Program-made: the position numbers and the translations under genes
Shown: positions 18,741 to 27,688 of the stretch, one piece after another
Position numbering within the stretch: position 1 is the first letter of the stretch
Layout of the letters: each line of letters opens with the position of its first letter
Source of the DNA: Pseudoalteromonas arabiensis
GTDB taxonomy: Bacteria > Pseudomonadota > Gammaproteobacteria > Enterobacterales > Alteromonadaceae
NCBI RefSeq assembly: GCF_001550155.1
Contig: NZ_LRUF01000021.1
Coordinates: forward strand, 611,875-675,874
Reading direction: 5' to 3'
Length of the DNA stretch: 64,000 nucleotides
The notes under the pieces: model-generated
What the model was told of the DNA's origin: nothing
Seen by the model: only the letters and a program-made list of their open reading frames with translations
The model's database searches: none

Positions 18741-19679
18741 TTAGTTATCGAGTACCTGCTTATCTAAAATGCCTTTTTCAATCAGTTGATTGAGAATCGC
18801 CTTCGTTTTTTCTCGACATATATCTCTCACTAAACGAACAGCAGGTGTGATTGATTGCCTGCTTGGGCAAATTAACCAAAGCTCTGCACAAAGGTGCGGG
18901 TAATTTTGCATAATAGGTACGACCCGCCCTGTTAATAAATCATCACTGATATCTATGCATGATTTCACAGCAAGGCCTTTACCGGCCACGCACCAACGCC
19001 TTACTAGGTCACCATCATTAGACGCACGGCGGCCTTGCATTTTCACCTTAAAACGCTCGGTTCCGTTGGTAAATTCCCAGACATTATTGATGATATCTTG
19101 CAGTTGATAAAATAGGCCTTGATGCAGATTTAATTCATCGGGATGTATCGGCGCGCCATATTCAGCAATATACTCTGGTGTTGCACATAACAGCCTTGGC
19201 ACATTACATATTTTAAACCCATATAGATTTGAGTCTGATGGTGAGCCATACCTAAGCGCAAAATCAACGGAGTCACGATAAAAATCGACATTACTATCAC
19301 TGATGTGCGGTCGCATGCTGAGTTTGGGATACTCATCCAAAAGCTCATCTAACCAAGGGATAATAATATTGCGTCCCAAATCAGAAGAAAGTGCAACCCT
19401 TAGTTCTCCTTCTATTTCATCATGCTCGCCTTTTAGCGCAAGTGTTGCCTGCTCAAGTGTCGCCAATGCTTGTTGGCATTGCGGTAAAAAACGCTCTCCC
19501 GCGGCTGATAATCTTAAGTGACGAGTGGTACGAACAAAAAGCTCTGCGCCAAGGGCTGCCTCTACTCGCTTTATTGCAGCACTCGCCGTCGCAGCGCGCA
19601 TATCTAACTTAGCCGAAGCTCGGGTTATACTACGAAACTCCGCCACCTTGAGGACTAATTTGAGATCTTCAACCTGCAT
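18741..19679 (-). CDS. LysR family transcriptional regulator
   Basis: 312 residues with an N-terminal winged helix-turn-helix (MQVEDLKLVLKVAEFRSITR through ASAAIKRVEAALGAELFVRT) and a periplasmic-binding-protein-like effector domain (about 90-295). It is divergent from the nitroreductase gene with 102 bp between the starts, the classic LysR arrangement, so it probably controls that gene and itself. The effector is unknown. Confidence 0.9.
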   Translation of the reverse strand: MQVEDLKLVLKVAEFRSITRASAKLDMRAATASAAIKRVEAALGAELFVRTTRHLRLSAAGERFLPQCQQALATLEQATLALKGEHDEIEGELRVALSSDLGRNIIIPWLDELLDEYPKLSMRPHISDSNVDFYRDSVDFALRYGSPSDSNLYGFKICNVPRLLCATPEYIAEYGAPIHPDELNLHQGLFYQLQDIINNVWEFTNGTERFKVKMQGRRASNDGDLVRRWCVAGKGLAVKSCIDISDDLLTGRVVPIMQNYPHLCAELWLICPSRQSITPAVRLVRDICREKTKAILNQLIEKGILDKQVLDN

Positions 19680-19716
19680 ATTAACTAAAATTTTTTGATA
19701 ATGTTTATTTGATTAT

Positions 19717-19743
19717 GCGCTTTATCGTAAAGTATGCAAAGCG
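19717..19743. promoter_or_regulatory. Candidate LysR operator between divergent genes
   Basis: Contains the palindrome CTTTA-TCG-TAAAG at 19720-19732 inside a wider repeat with arms GCGCTTT and AAAGCGT (19717-19743). Its place midway between the LysR and nitroreductase starts fits a LysR binding site; this is inferred. Confidence 0.45.
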
Positions 19744-19781
19744 TACACTGCATCTAATGTTATACATGCGGGAGCAATTAC

Positions 19782-20438
19782 ATGACACACCCTATTATTT
19801 CTGACTTACAACGCCGTTATACAAGTAAACGCTACGATGCATCAAAACACGTTAGCCAAGAAGATTTAAACATTATTTTAGAAGCGTTACGTTTATCGCC
19901 TTCATCAATAAATTCTCAACCTTGGAAATTTGTTGTCATTGAGTCTGAGCAAGCAAAGCAACGCCTTCACGATAGTTTTGCTAATAAGTTTCAATTTAAT
20001 CAGGTGCATGCTAAAGCGGCATCACACACCATTTTATTTGCCTATAATCCAAGCTATAAACGTGAAGATTATGAAAAAGTCATTGATGCTGATATCGCTA
20101 ACGGCCGTACTAAAGCAGACAATAAAGAGCAAGCCTTTGGGGCGTTTGCCTTTGTCGATTTAAACACCGATGAACAAGGTAATAATGCTGCGTGGACAAA
20201 GTCACAAACTTACATTGCTTTGGGTAATACTATGCACACTGTGGCCCGTTTAGGTATTGATTCAACGCCGATGGAAGGTGTTGATAAAGAGCTATTGAGT
20301 GAGTTATTCGCTGATGAGTTAGACGGGTATGTTTGTGAAGTAGCCCTTGCTATCGGCTACCATGAACCTGAACAAGATTACAACGCGGCATTACCAAAAT
20401 CACGATTAGATAAAAATGCAGTGATTAAAGTAATTTAA
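19782..20438 (+). CDS. NfsB-like NAD(P)H nitroreductase
   Basis: FMN-dependent oxidoreductase of the nitroreductase family, 218 residues, similar in length and opening to E. coli NfsB/dihydropteridine reductase: RRYTSKRYDASKHVSQEDL then LRLSPSSINSQPWKFVVIES, which holds the FMN-contacting Ser/Asn/Gln residues. The C-terminus has the family pattern LAIGYHEPEQDYN. Probably a cytosolic homodimer reducing quinones or nitro compounds. Expression is likely governed by the divergent LysR gene. Confidence 0.87.
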   Translation: MTHPIISDLQRRYTSKRYDASKHVSQEDLNIILEALRLSPSSINSQPWKFVVIESEQAKQRLHDSFANKFQFNQVHAKAASHTILFAYNPSYKREDYEKVIDADIANGRTKADNKEQAFGAFAFVDLNTDEQGNNAAWTKSQTYIALGNTMHTVARLGIDSTPMEGVDKELLSELFADELDGYVCEVALAIGYHEPEQDYNAALPKSRLDKNAVIKVI

Positions 20439-20464
20439 TAACCCTTTTAATACCTTGAATTAAT

Positions 20465-20495
20465 ACCTTGAAGTGAGTTGAAGTTCACTTCAAGG
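20465..20495. terminator. Perfect 12-bp hairpin between nitroreductase and rhlE
   Basis: Arms ACCTTGAAGTGA and TCACTTCAAGGT with a seven-base loop, between convergent genes. There is no long T tract on either side, so termination is likely but not certain. Confidence 0.55.
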
Positions 20496-20507
20496 TTCAT
20501 CGTCATA

Positions 20508-21929
20508 TTATTCGCCAGTCGACTTTTTACGAGAATGTGCAGTGCCTGACACGCGTGTTCGCTTGTTAAAAGGTTTTTTACTTTGAGTTTTAGCCGCAAA
20601 TGACTTTCCACCTGCTGGTTTATTTGTGCCTTGTTGCCCTTTATTTTGCTGTGGCCGCTTTGCCGTTTTAGGTTTTGGCTTTTGTGTTTGCTCTTGATCT
20701 GGGCTTTTCGGCTTTTTTGGTTTCTTTGGTTTTTTAGGCTTTATTGGTCGTGTATCAAGTGGTCTTTCTGCAACAGGCTTAGTTGGCTCAAAACCCGACT
20801 CTGTAGCACGCGGAATTAATTGCCCAATAAAACGTTCAATACCATAAAGGTCATCTGCATCATCAGCGGTTACAAATGAAATTGCATGTCCCGACGCGCC
20901 AGCTCTACCCGTTCGACCAATACGATGAACATAATCTTCATATACATTTGGTAAGTCGTAGTTAACTACATGAGGTAGCTCAACAATATCTAAGCCTCGT
21001 GCCACGATATCAGTGGCAACTAATACTCTTACATCACCACTTTTGAAACCTTCAAGTGCTTTAACACGCGCCCCTTGGGACTTATTACCATGTATAGCTG
21101 CACCACTGATATCATCGCGCTCAAGTTGCTTAACCAAACGATTAGCGCCGTGTTTCGTACGACTAAACACCAACACCTGTTGCCAATCATTGGCGCGAAT
21201 TAAGTGGCTTAGCAAAGCTGTTTTTCTTGATTTATCAACAGCATAAACTGATTGCGTCACTGTTTTTGCAGTGGTATTTTTTGCTGCAACTGAAATTTCT
21301 ACCGGATCGTTAATTAAACCCTTTGCCAGCGCACGGATTTCATCTGAGAAGGTCGCAGAAAACATCAGGTTTTGACGCTCTACAGGTAATTTAGCAATGA
21401 TGCGCTTAATATCATGAATAAACCCCATATCGAGCATACGGTCTGCTTCGTCGAGGATAAGCACTTCTAAATCATCAAATTTAATCGCATTTTGGTTATG
21501 TAAATCCAACAAGCGACCTGGAGTGGCGACAAGAATATCAACGCCTTTGCGTAAACGCATCATTTGCGGATTAATTTTAACACCGCCGTAAACAACAAAT
21601 GAGCTTACATTTGAATGCTTAGCGTACTGCTCGACGTTTTCGCTCACTTGTAAAGCAAGCTCTCGTGTTGGAGCCAGAACAAGTGCACGCGCACGGTTTG
21701 CACCTGCTTTTTTACCCTTTGTTAATAACTCAATGAGTGGCAATGTAAAACCTGCTGTTTTACCCGTTCCTGTTTGCGCTGCTGCCATAACATCACGGCC
21801 AGCAATAATTGCAGGAATTGCCTGTGTTTGAATAGGCGTAGGTGTTTCATAACCTTTTTCTAAAACCGCATCAACTAAAGACTGTGATAATCCTAAGCCA
21901 TCAAAACTCATAGTGTCTCTCAAATTCAA
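20508..21929 (-). CDS. rhlE: DEAD-box RNA helicase RhlE
   Basis: ATP-dependent RNA helicase for ribosome assembly and RNA turnover. 473 residues. Q motif near PTPIQTQA (31-38), P-loop AQTGTGKT (51-58), PTREL (87-91), DEAD (160-163), SAT in MFSATF, and [10 protein letters not shown] in the second RecA domain. The 100-residue C-terminal tail is very basic, including [14 protein letters not shown] and [10 protein letters not shown], typical of RhlE and probably an RNA-binding tether. RhlE is separated from SrmB/CsdA by the start [16 protein letters not shown] and tail type. Single gene with a long upstream region. Confidence 0.9.
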   Translation of the reverse strand: MNLRDTMSFDGLGLSQSLVDAVLEKGYETPTPIQTQAIPAIIAGRDVMAAAQTGTGKTAGFTLPLIELLTKGKKAGANRARALVLAPTRELALQVSENVEQYAKHSNVSSFVVYGGVKINPQMMRLRKGVDILVATPGRLLDLHNQNAIKFDDLEVLILDEADRMLDMGFIHDIKRIIAKLPVERQNLMFSATFSDEIRALAKGLINDPVEISVAAKNTTAKTVTQSVYAVDKSRKTALLSHLIRANDWQQVLVFSRTKHGANRLVKQLERDDISGAAIHGNKSQGARVKALEGFKSGDVRVLVATDIVARGLDIVELPHVVNYDLPNVYEDYVHRIGRTGRAGASGHAISFVTADDADDLYGIERFIGQLIPRATESGFEPTKPVAERPLDTRPIKPKKPKKPKKPKSPDQEQTQKPKPKTAKRPQQNKGQQGTNKPAGGKSFAAKTQSKKPFNKRTRVSGTAHSRKKSTGE

Positions 21930-22112
21930 AAAATCAGCTGAATTGCCGAAGTGCGCGCATTATACCTAGGATAGTCAATAATGCATGGAATTATTTTATT
22001 AAAGGGAATTTGGGCACGAAAGTAGCTTTAGCATCTGAGGCACAAATTTAGGGCTGCACTCCTTGTGTATTTTTCCAAAGGTAATGTGAAACAAATGCTA
22101 CATGTGCAGTGC

Positions 22113-22132
22113 TACACCTGCTGCAAGGTGTA
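22113..22132. promoter_or_regulatory. Candidate activator site upstream of aldA
   Basis: Perfect inverted repeat TACACCT-(6)-AGGTGTA located about 100 bp upstream of the -24 element, the usual distance of enhancer sites for sigma54 activators. AGGTGTC/GACACCT arms recur upstream of the PQQ operon. Binding by the nearby AcoR-like protein is inferred. Confidence 0.45.
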
Positions 22133-22222
22133 TCTTTGTGAATCGGTGAAGTCCTCACTAGGCTATTATAAAAAACTCTAAAAATCATATAGTTGAAGTT
22201 ACTAACACAAAATAATTAAACA

Positions 22223-22238
22223 TGGTGCGCAGATTGCT
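22223..22238 (+). promoter_or_regulatory. Sigma54 (-24/-12) promoter of aldA
   Basis: Reads TGGTGC-(5)-TTGCT against the consensus TGGCAC-(5)-TTGCW, with exact spacing of the GG and GC pairs. The predicted transcript begins near 22250, about 70 nt before the ATG. Confidence 0.6.
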
Positions 22239-22318
22239 GAATGCCCTTTGCACGACACAACCGTTTTAGCTAAATCCATGTGTCAGAAGCTTTTTTATCT
22301 AATTTAAGAGAATCACCT

Positions 22319-23758
22319 ATGTCTAATATTCCAGTATATCAAAATTATATCAATGGCCAGTTTGTGCAGCATTCAGCCAACTATATTGAAGTAATGAACC
22401 CTGCTAACGGAGACGTATTATCTAAAGTTCCCAGCGCAGACAAGGTTGAAGTAGAACAAGCCATCAATGCAGCAAAACAAGCACAACCAGCGTGGGCAAG
22501 TAGACCCGCAATTGAGCGTGCGCAATACCTTCATAAAATTGCTGAAAAAATACGGCAAAACATTGATCGGCTCGCGCTTGTGATAACCCAAGAACAGGGT
22601 AAAGTATTGAGCCTAGCGAGGGTAGAAGTCAACTTCACTGCCGACTACCTCGATTATATGGCTAGTTGGGCTAGACATATCGAAGGCGAGATAATTACCA
22701 GTGATAGAAAAGGAGAAAATATTTTTCTATTCAGAAAGCCGCTAGGTGTTGTTGCCGGTATCTTACCTTGGAATTTCCCCTTTTTTCTCATTGTAAGGAA
22801 GATGGCACCCGCTTTAATTACTGGGAATACCATTGTCATCAAACCGAGTGAAGAAACCCCCAATAACTGCTTTGAATTCACCCAGCTCCTCGATGAAGTT
22901 GGTTTACCTCAAGGTGTGTTTAATGTGGTATGCGGATCAGGGCGAAATGTTGGCCAAGCTCTTTCCTCTAGTGAAGATATAAACATGATTAGCTTTACAG
23001 GGAGTGTAGAAACGGGCTCTGTTATTATGTCTGCCGCAGCAAAAAATATCACTAAAGTAAACTTAGAGCTTGGGGGGAAAGCCCCCGCAATTGTTCTTGA
23101 TGATGCCAATATAGATCTTGCTGTAAGTGCCATCAAAGCATCACGTATAACTAACACAGGACAAGTATGTAATTGCGCCGAGCTTGTTTATGTACACGCG
23201 AAGGTTGCTGATGAGTTTATTAGAAAAATATCCGATGCAATGGCATCAACACGTTATGGCGACCCACAACTAGACCCTGATATCGAAATGGGCCCGCTGG
23301 TTAATAAATCTTGCTTAAATAAAGTAGCCAGTATGGTTGAACAAGCTATTGCAGAGGGTGCAAAAGTGGCAACTGGCGCAAAGGTAGCCGACACCGACAG
23401 TGGCTACCATTACCAACCCACTGTGTTGGTTAACTGCCATGCCGATATGGAAATTATGCGCAAAGAGATTTTTGGTCCTGTACTGCCCATTCAAATCGTT
23501 AGCAGTTTAGAAGAAGCCATTGAACTTGCAAACTCACTAGAATACGGACTCACTTCTTCTGTCTATACTCAAAGCCTTAACCAAGCTATGCGTGCCATAG
23601 AATTACTTAATTATGGTGAAACCTATATAAATAGAGAAAACTTTGAAGCTATACAAGGCTTCCATGCAGGTACCAGAAAATCAGGAATTGGTGGCGCTGA
23701 TGGCAAACACGGTTTGTATGAATTTACGCAAACACACGTCGTGTATATGCAGAACTAA
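22319..23758 (+). CDS. aldA: Lactaldehyde/glycolaldehyde dehydrogenase AldA
   Basis: NAD-dependent oxidation of lactaldehyde, glycolaldehyde or similar small aldehydes to acids. 479 residues, exactly the length of E. coli AldA, with close matches such as GILPWNFPFFLI (148-159), ITGNTIVIKPSE, AAKNITKVNLELGGKAPAIV with general base E250, the catalytic GQVC (C284) and the ending FHAGTRKSGIGGADGKHGLY. ATG at 22319 is chosen over an upstream in-frame GTG at 22280: it has a TAAGAG site and reproduces the AldA length. A sigma54-type promoter precedes it, linking it to the regulator at 25251-27233. Confidence 0.9.
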   Translation: MSNIPVYQNYINGQFVQHSANYIEVMNPANGDVLSKVPSADKVEVEQAINAAKQAQPAWASRPAIERAQYLHKIAEKIRQNIDRLALVITQEQGKVLSLARVEVNFTADYLDYMASWARHIEGEIITSDRKGENIFLFRKPLGVVAGILPWNFPFFLIVRKMAPALITGNTIVIKPSEETPNNCFEFTQLLDEVGLPQGVFNVVCGSGRNVGQALSSSEDINMISFTGSVETGSVIMSAAAKNITKVNLELGGKAPAIVLDDANIDLAVSAIKASRITNTGQVCNCAELVYVHAKVADEFIRKISDAMASTRYGDPQLDPDIEMGPLVNKSCLNKVASMVEQAIAEGAKVATGAKVADTDSGYHYQPTVLVNCHADMEIMRKEIFGPVLPIQIVSSLEEAIELANSLEYGLTSSVYTQSLNQAMRAIELLNYGETYINRENFEAIQGFHAGTRKSGIGGADGKHGLYEFTQTHVVYMQN

Positions 23759-23783
23759 TCTAAGTTAATTTATCAAAAAATAA

Positions 23784-23805
23784 AGCCGCAACACATGTTG
23801 CGGCT
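23784..23805 (-). terminator. Terminator of the porin gene
   Basis: Arms AGCCGCAACA and TGTTGCGGCT separated by two bases. The T tract follows on the minus strand (TTTATTTTTTG), so it mainly serves the porin gene but lies between convergent genes. Confidence 0.75.
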
Positions 23806-23837
23806 AATACGGAATCATTAAAGCCATTCACTTAAGC

Positions 23838-25040
23838 TTAAAAGCTAACTGATGCTTCGACAATAACACCATCCCATTCTGTACCGTCGCCAACCCCAAA
23901 TAACGCCGTTCCTCCCCCTGAAAATTGTTCTTCTTCCTGTCTAACATACTCTAATTTGAATAAGGTGGAATCATTCATCCACCAGCCTCCTCCAACTTGG
24001 AGTCGAGTCGCGGTATTATTATTGTTGATATTGCCACTTTCGTTGTCAGACTCAGCATAGCGAGCGGCTAGATAAAAATGCTTGTTAAAAGTATATCGAC
24101 CCTCAATAGACCAAAATTGCATTTCTGACTCTTGCTCAATGTAACTAGTCTGAAAACTACCCTGCCCATTAGCCCAACTAACATCGTCCTCGGCTCGACC
24201 ATACAAAGCATGCAGTAAAATAGAGTCAGTCATGTATTGAATGTCAGCTTGCCATATAAACGCATCTACCCCAGGCACAATGAGAGGATGTGTAGCTCGT
24301 GCATTAGGGGCTGTGCTGGCAAACTGATAATTATCACCGTCGCCAACCGCAATTAACGACCCCGCAGATTTGCCTGTAACCGCACTTATTTCATGATTGG
24401 TAGAAAAAACACCTGCGCCAAACGATAGGCCATTAGCTAAATTATAAGTACCACGTAAGCCAAGGTTGTACCCCCGATTATCTGAAAAATCTGCAAAAAA
24501 ATCAGGTACTGAAATAGTTCCATCCCAAGTTACTGTACTGCCATTATTTAATTCATGTACACCATAAAACCAGATACCTTCTTCGGCAGTGATCATATCA
24601 ACAAGACTATTTCCCACAAACGGATTAGTTTGCACTGATGCGCCATCGGAATAACGCAAAAAGTTTTGTGTGGTCGAAACAACATTACCAAGCCTCACAC
24701 CTACATTTTGATTAATCTGGTATTGGATCCACGCTAAATCTTGACTGATACTCGCGCTGCCATCATTCCAATCATTTGGCTCTTCAGCAAGCTCAGCAAA
24801 AATAGAAAGTTGCTCCGTGACTTGTGCATTGATATTGAGGCCAAATCGTAAGCGATGAAACCCTGAGTCAGTTTTAGCATTGCCTGGATCTGCGGCCGCC
24901 CCTTCAACTTCCATCCCAGTTTGCCAACTTTGCATAATGCCACCAGACAATTCAATTCGGTCTAGCCACTTTTCTGCACTCATAGCGCTAAAACAAGCTA
25001 AACTCAACGACGTTGCTACTGCTATTTTATTTAATTTCAT
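23838..25040 (-). CDS. Outer-membrane porin-like beta-barrel protein
   Basis: Probable outer-membrane channel for the substrate of the surrounding pathway. Signal peptide 1-22 (cleaved after AMSA), then 378 residues of alternating hydrophobic/polar strands with many aromatic residues, ending VIVEASVSF with a terminal Phe as porins do. Strand-like pieces include FHRLRFGLNINAQVTEQLSI and FYLAARYAESDNES. Family not identified firmly; an alginate-export or phosphate-porin-like fold is possible. It is transcribed towards aldA from its own sigma54-type promoter. Confidence 0.7.
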   Translation of the reverse strand: MKLNKIAVATSLSLACFSAMSAEKWLDRIELSGGIMQSWQTGMEVEGAAADPGNAKTDSGFHRLRFGLNINAQVTEQLSIFAELAEEPNDWNDGSASISQDLAWIQYQINQNVGVRLGNVVSTTQNFLRYSDGASVQTNPFVGNSLVDMITAEEGIWFYGVHELNNGSTVTWDGTISVPDFFADFSDNRGYNLGLRGTYNLANGLSFGAGVFSTNHEISAVTGKSAGSLIAVGDGDNYQFASTAPNARATHPLIVPGVDAFIWQADIQYMTDSILLHALYGRAEDDVSWANGQGSFQTSYIEQESEMQFWSIEGRYTFNKHFYLAARYAESDNESGNINNNNTATRLQVGGGWWMNDSTLFKLEYVRQEEEQFSGGGTALFGVGDGTEWDGVIVEASVSF

Positions 25041-25050
25041 TATTATGTTT

Positions 25051-25080
25051 CCCTTATGAAGTGTACTTCGAACATAAGGG
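25051..25080 (-). promoter_or_regulatory. Palindrome in the porin leader
   Basis: Arms CCCTTATG and CATAAGGG enclose a 14-base loop. It overlaps the predicted transcription start, about 11-40 bp before the start codon, so it could be an operator or a 5' RNA hairpin affecting stability or translation. Confidence 0.45.
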
Positions 25081-25082
25081 AT

Positions 25083-25098
25083 GGCAAAGACTATGCCA
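25083..25098 (-). promoter_or_regulatory. Sigma54 (-24/-12) promoter of the porin gene
   Basis: On the minus strand it reads TGGCAT-(5)-TTGCC, correctly spaced for the -24/-12 elements. The start site would be near 25072, about 30 nt from the ATG. Confidence 0.6.
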
Positions 25099-25250
25099 TT
25101 GAAATAAAAACAAACAACAAATTGATTTTAAAGTATTTTTTACTTTAAACACATTGAAGCGTATTCAGTTTAATTCCTTAAAATCAAACTAATGTCGCAG
25201 GTCAATTGTCACATTTTGCTACATACATCGACAGCAAACAAAAACCACTT

Positions 25251-27233
25251 TTAGCAAGCATTATTAGGCTGAACAATCTTATACTTTTCCATTTTTCTAT
25301 ACACTGTAGAACGGCACACATTAAGCTCTTCAGAAACAGACGTTATATTCCAACGATGTTTTTTAAGCGTTTCAATTAGTAACTGCTCTTCATGGCAGGC
25401 AGTAAATTTAGCTAAGGCTTTTTCCTTTTTAAAAGAGCCCGCCGTTTTATGATCTGTAAGTGAAGAAAAGTGTTCGATTAAATCATCTGGAAAGCAATTA
25501 ATGGTTATTTCAGCTCCTTCACACACAGCTACCGCATACTTAATTACGCTGATCAGTTGTCTTATATTGCCAGGCCAAAAATAAGATTCGAGCGCTCTTT
25601 TTGCATCATCGGCTATGCTTAAACCATGCACCGCCATGCACTCTCGTTCGAGTATGTTATCAATAATAAACGATTTATCAGACCGTTCTCGAAGTGCTGG
25701 TAACTTTAAAACCATACCGTTAAGACGATAATAAAAATCCTCTCTAAACTCTTTTAATTCAATAAGTGTTTTTAGATCTTGGTGTGTTGCAGAAATCACT
25801 TGTAAATCTAATGCGATAGGCTCAATCCCCCCAAGAGGCATAGTTTCGCGCTCAGCTAAAACTCGTAATAGCCGAGTTTGAAGTTGTACCGGCATATCAC
25901 CTATTTCATCTAAGAAAAGTGTGCCGCCATTTGCCTGCTCAAGCTTACCTTTCATACCTTTTTTGTGTGCCCCCGTAAAGCTACCGCCGAGATAACCAAA
26001 CAGCTCACTTTCTATTAATGTTTCAGGTATCGCGGCACAGTTTAGCGCCACAAATGCTTTATCAGCACGAGGACTCGATTCATGAATAGCGCGCGCAAAC
26101 GCCTCTTTGCCTGTTCCTGTCTCACCGGTAATCATAATAGGTATGTCTTTATCAGCGACCAAAAGTGCTCGACGAACAAGCTGCTGCATAGAGGCATCTT
26201 CACCATTCAATTCATTAATCGGCGGATGTTTAGTGAATGTTTTACTCTGCACTTTTGGCTCTGCTTGTGCCAATGGCAATGCCTTACTTTTTGGCACCTT
26301 TAAGGTTATTTCGACGTTTTCTGACAGCAATGGAAGTTGCACATTAACCGCATTATTTCCTCCATTTGTTTTACTTAATAAACTATCAAGAGACAAACCA
26401 ATAAATTGCTCAACATTAATACCTAGCAACGATTGATGCGATTGAAAATGAGACATAAAACAAAAAAATGCCGCGTGATTTGCACCAATAATTGTACCTT
26501 TCTCATTAATCGCGATGAGTTGCTCTTGGGTGATATCAAAAAAACTTTCAGCCGACTTTATACTTAATATAAGTTGGTTTTTATAGCTTGTATGCAAATA
26601 GCTATTTTCAATCATGCGCCCATATAACATCACCATTTTGAGTGTCATGAGCTGATGGTGCTTATTTTGGTCAGCGCCAATACACGACGCGTTTAAGCAA
26701 CCTAGCAACTCTCCCATGGGATCAAAAATAGGTGTAACGGAGCAACTTAACTCTTTATGACTTGCATAAAAATGTTCAGCCTTATGAATGATCAAAGGGG
26801 CTTTTTCAATAAGACATGTGCCAATACCATTTGTACCTACTTGGTTTTCAGCCCACCTTGCACCAATAAGTAGGCCTGATTGCTTACTCAAACTTTCCTC
26901 TTGAGTAGATAAACTCGTTGCTAAGGTTAAGCCTGTGGCATCAGTTAAAATTGCAGAGTAACCTACATCAGCAATACGATTAGCTAAACCAACAAGGCCG
27001 CATTTCCCCGTATTTAAAAAGGTCTCTCTGAGCTGGAGTTGCGATCGCATTTCGCTGGAAGAAAGCACCTCAACTTCATTAAACGCATAAGGGTCTAAGC
27101 CATAATTGAGCAAACTTCGCTTCCATGATCGCGCGATATATTTAGATGGTTGAATGTTACGTAGTTGAAATTCTGTGGACATAAACGACTGAGCACTACT
27201 AACGTCCATAGGGTGTGGAGTGTGTTTCATCAC
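25251..27233 (-). CDS. AcoR-like sigma54-dependent transcriptional activator
   Basis: Enhancer-binding activator of sigma54 promoters, 660 residues. The N-terminal region has a GAF-like sensor (about 75-200), the AcoR/GAF pattern WAENQVGTNGIGT at 127-139. A PAS-like segment follows (about 230-315). The AAA+ domain has P-loop GETGTGKE (370-377), the sigma54-contact loop GSFTGA (417-422, a variant of GAFTGA also seen in AcoR-like proteins) and LFLDEIGD. The Fis-type DNA-binding helix-turn-helix is at the C-terminus. It lies between the porin and the PQQ operon, divergent from the operon, and all three neighbouring units have -24/-12 promoters. The inducer is probably an alcohol, diol or aldehyde. 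Confidence 0.88.
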   Translation of the reverse strand: MMKHTPHPMDVSSAQSFMSTEFQLRNIQPSKYIARSWKRSLLNYGLDPYAFNEVEVLSSSEMRSQLQLRETFLNTGKCGLVGLANRIADVGYSAILTDATGLTLATSLSTQEESLSKQSGLLIGARWAENQVGTNGIGTCLIEKAPLIIHKAEHFYASHKELSCSVTPIFDPMGELLGCLNASCIGADQNKHHQLMTLKMVMLYGRMIENSYLHTSYKNQLILSIKSAESFFDITQEQLIAINEKGTIIGANHAAFFCFMSHFQSHQSLLGINVEQFIGLSLDSLLSKTNGGNNAVNVQLPLLSENVEITLKVPKSKALPLAQAEPKVQSKTFTKHPPINELNGEDASMQQLVRRALLVADKDIPIMITGETGTGKEAFARAIHESSPRADKAFVALNCAAIPETLIESELFGYLGGSFTGAHKKGMKGKLEQANGGTLFLDEIGDMPVQLQTRLLRVLAERETMPLGGIEPIALDLQVISATHQDLKTLIELKEFREDFYYRLNGMVLKLPALRERSDKSFIIDNILERECMAVHGLSIADDAKRALESYFWPGNIRQLISVIKYAVAVCEGAEITINCFPDDLIEHFSSLTDHKTAGSFKKEKALAKFTACHEEQLLIETLKKHRWNITSVSEELNVCRSTVYRKMEKYKIVQPNNAC

Positions 27234-27438
27234 CTTGCTACTCCGTTCTATTGTTGTCGGGCAATTTAAGTAGCAGCATTAGGCTGGAACTATAAAAGCC
27301 TCAGTCTTTGTTTCTAAAACTATCACAGAAATTTAATCTAACAATACGCCTTTTACCCTATTTTAATTTTGATTCATGATAATTTTGCAATACAAAAACA
27401 TGTCTCTCGGTTAAAAAAGCCGCTCACATTGATTTATT

Positions 27439-27456
27439 TTTGAGACAAGTGTCAAA
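27439..27456. promoter_or_regulatory. Palindrome upstream of the PQQ operon
   Basis: TTTGAGACAAGTGTCAAA, a near-perfect 18-bp palindrome about 180 bp before the -24 element. Could be an activator site for the divergent regulator; inferred. Confidence 0.35.
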
Positions 27457-27500
27457 CTCTTAGCATCCTCTCTTCAGGTTATAAATTTTTCTTTATTTAG

Positions 27501-27532
27501 GTGTCTCATTGTTGCATGCATGTTGCGACACC
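27501..27532. promoter_or_regulatory. Inverted repeat AGGTGTC...GACACCT upstream of the PQQ operon
   Basis: Seven-base arms enclose a 20-base interior that contains TTGCATGCATGTTGC. It is about 100 bp upstream of the -24 box, as is the related TACACCT/AGGTGTA repeat at aldA, so it is the best enhancer candidate. Confidence 0.45.
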
Positions 27533-27633
27533 TGTTTCTCTTTTCATACGGAAACATACACTCAAGAACAACCAAAATAAAAATATCGATTAAATATCAA
27601 TTGGTTACCAACATTAAAATTACTAAAAACTGT

Positions 27634-27649
27634 TGGCATATAATTTGGT
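27634..27649 (+). promoter_or_regulatory. Sigma54 (-24/-12) promoter of the PQQ operon
   Basis: TGGCAT-(5)-TTGGT, with the -24 GG and -12 G at canonical spacing but the usual C of GC replaced by G. Predicted start near 27660, about 28 nt before the ATG. Confidence 0.55.
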
Positions 27650-27688
27650 ACTAAGGTCATTCAAACTAAAACACCTTCAGAGGTTACA

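Larger units (their letters stand above)
21930..22318. other. Intergenic region between rhlE and aldA
   Basis: 389 bases without a supported gene. It holds the divergent promoters of rhlE and aldA, an inverted repeat at 22113-22132 and a sigma54-type promoter at 22223-22238, listed separately. No RNA gene was recognised. Confidence 0.6.
27234..27688. other. Regulatory region between the activator gene and the PQQ operon
   Basis: 455 bases without a gene. It contains an 18-bp palindrome (27439-27456), a wide inverted repeat (27501-27532) and the sigma54-type promoter (27634-27649), listed separately. AT-rich throughout. Confidence 0.6.
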
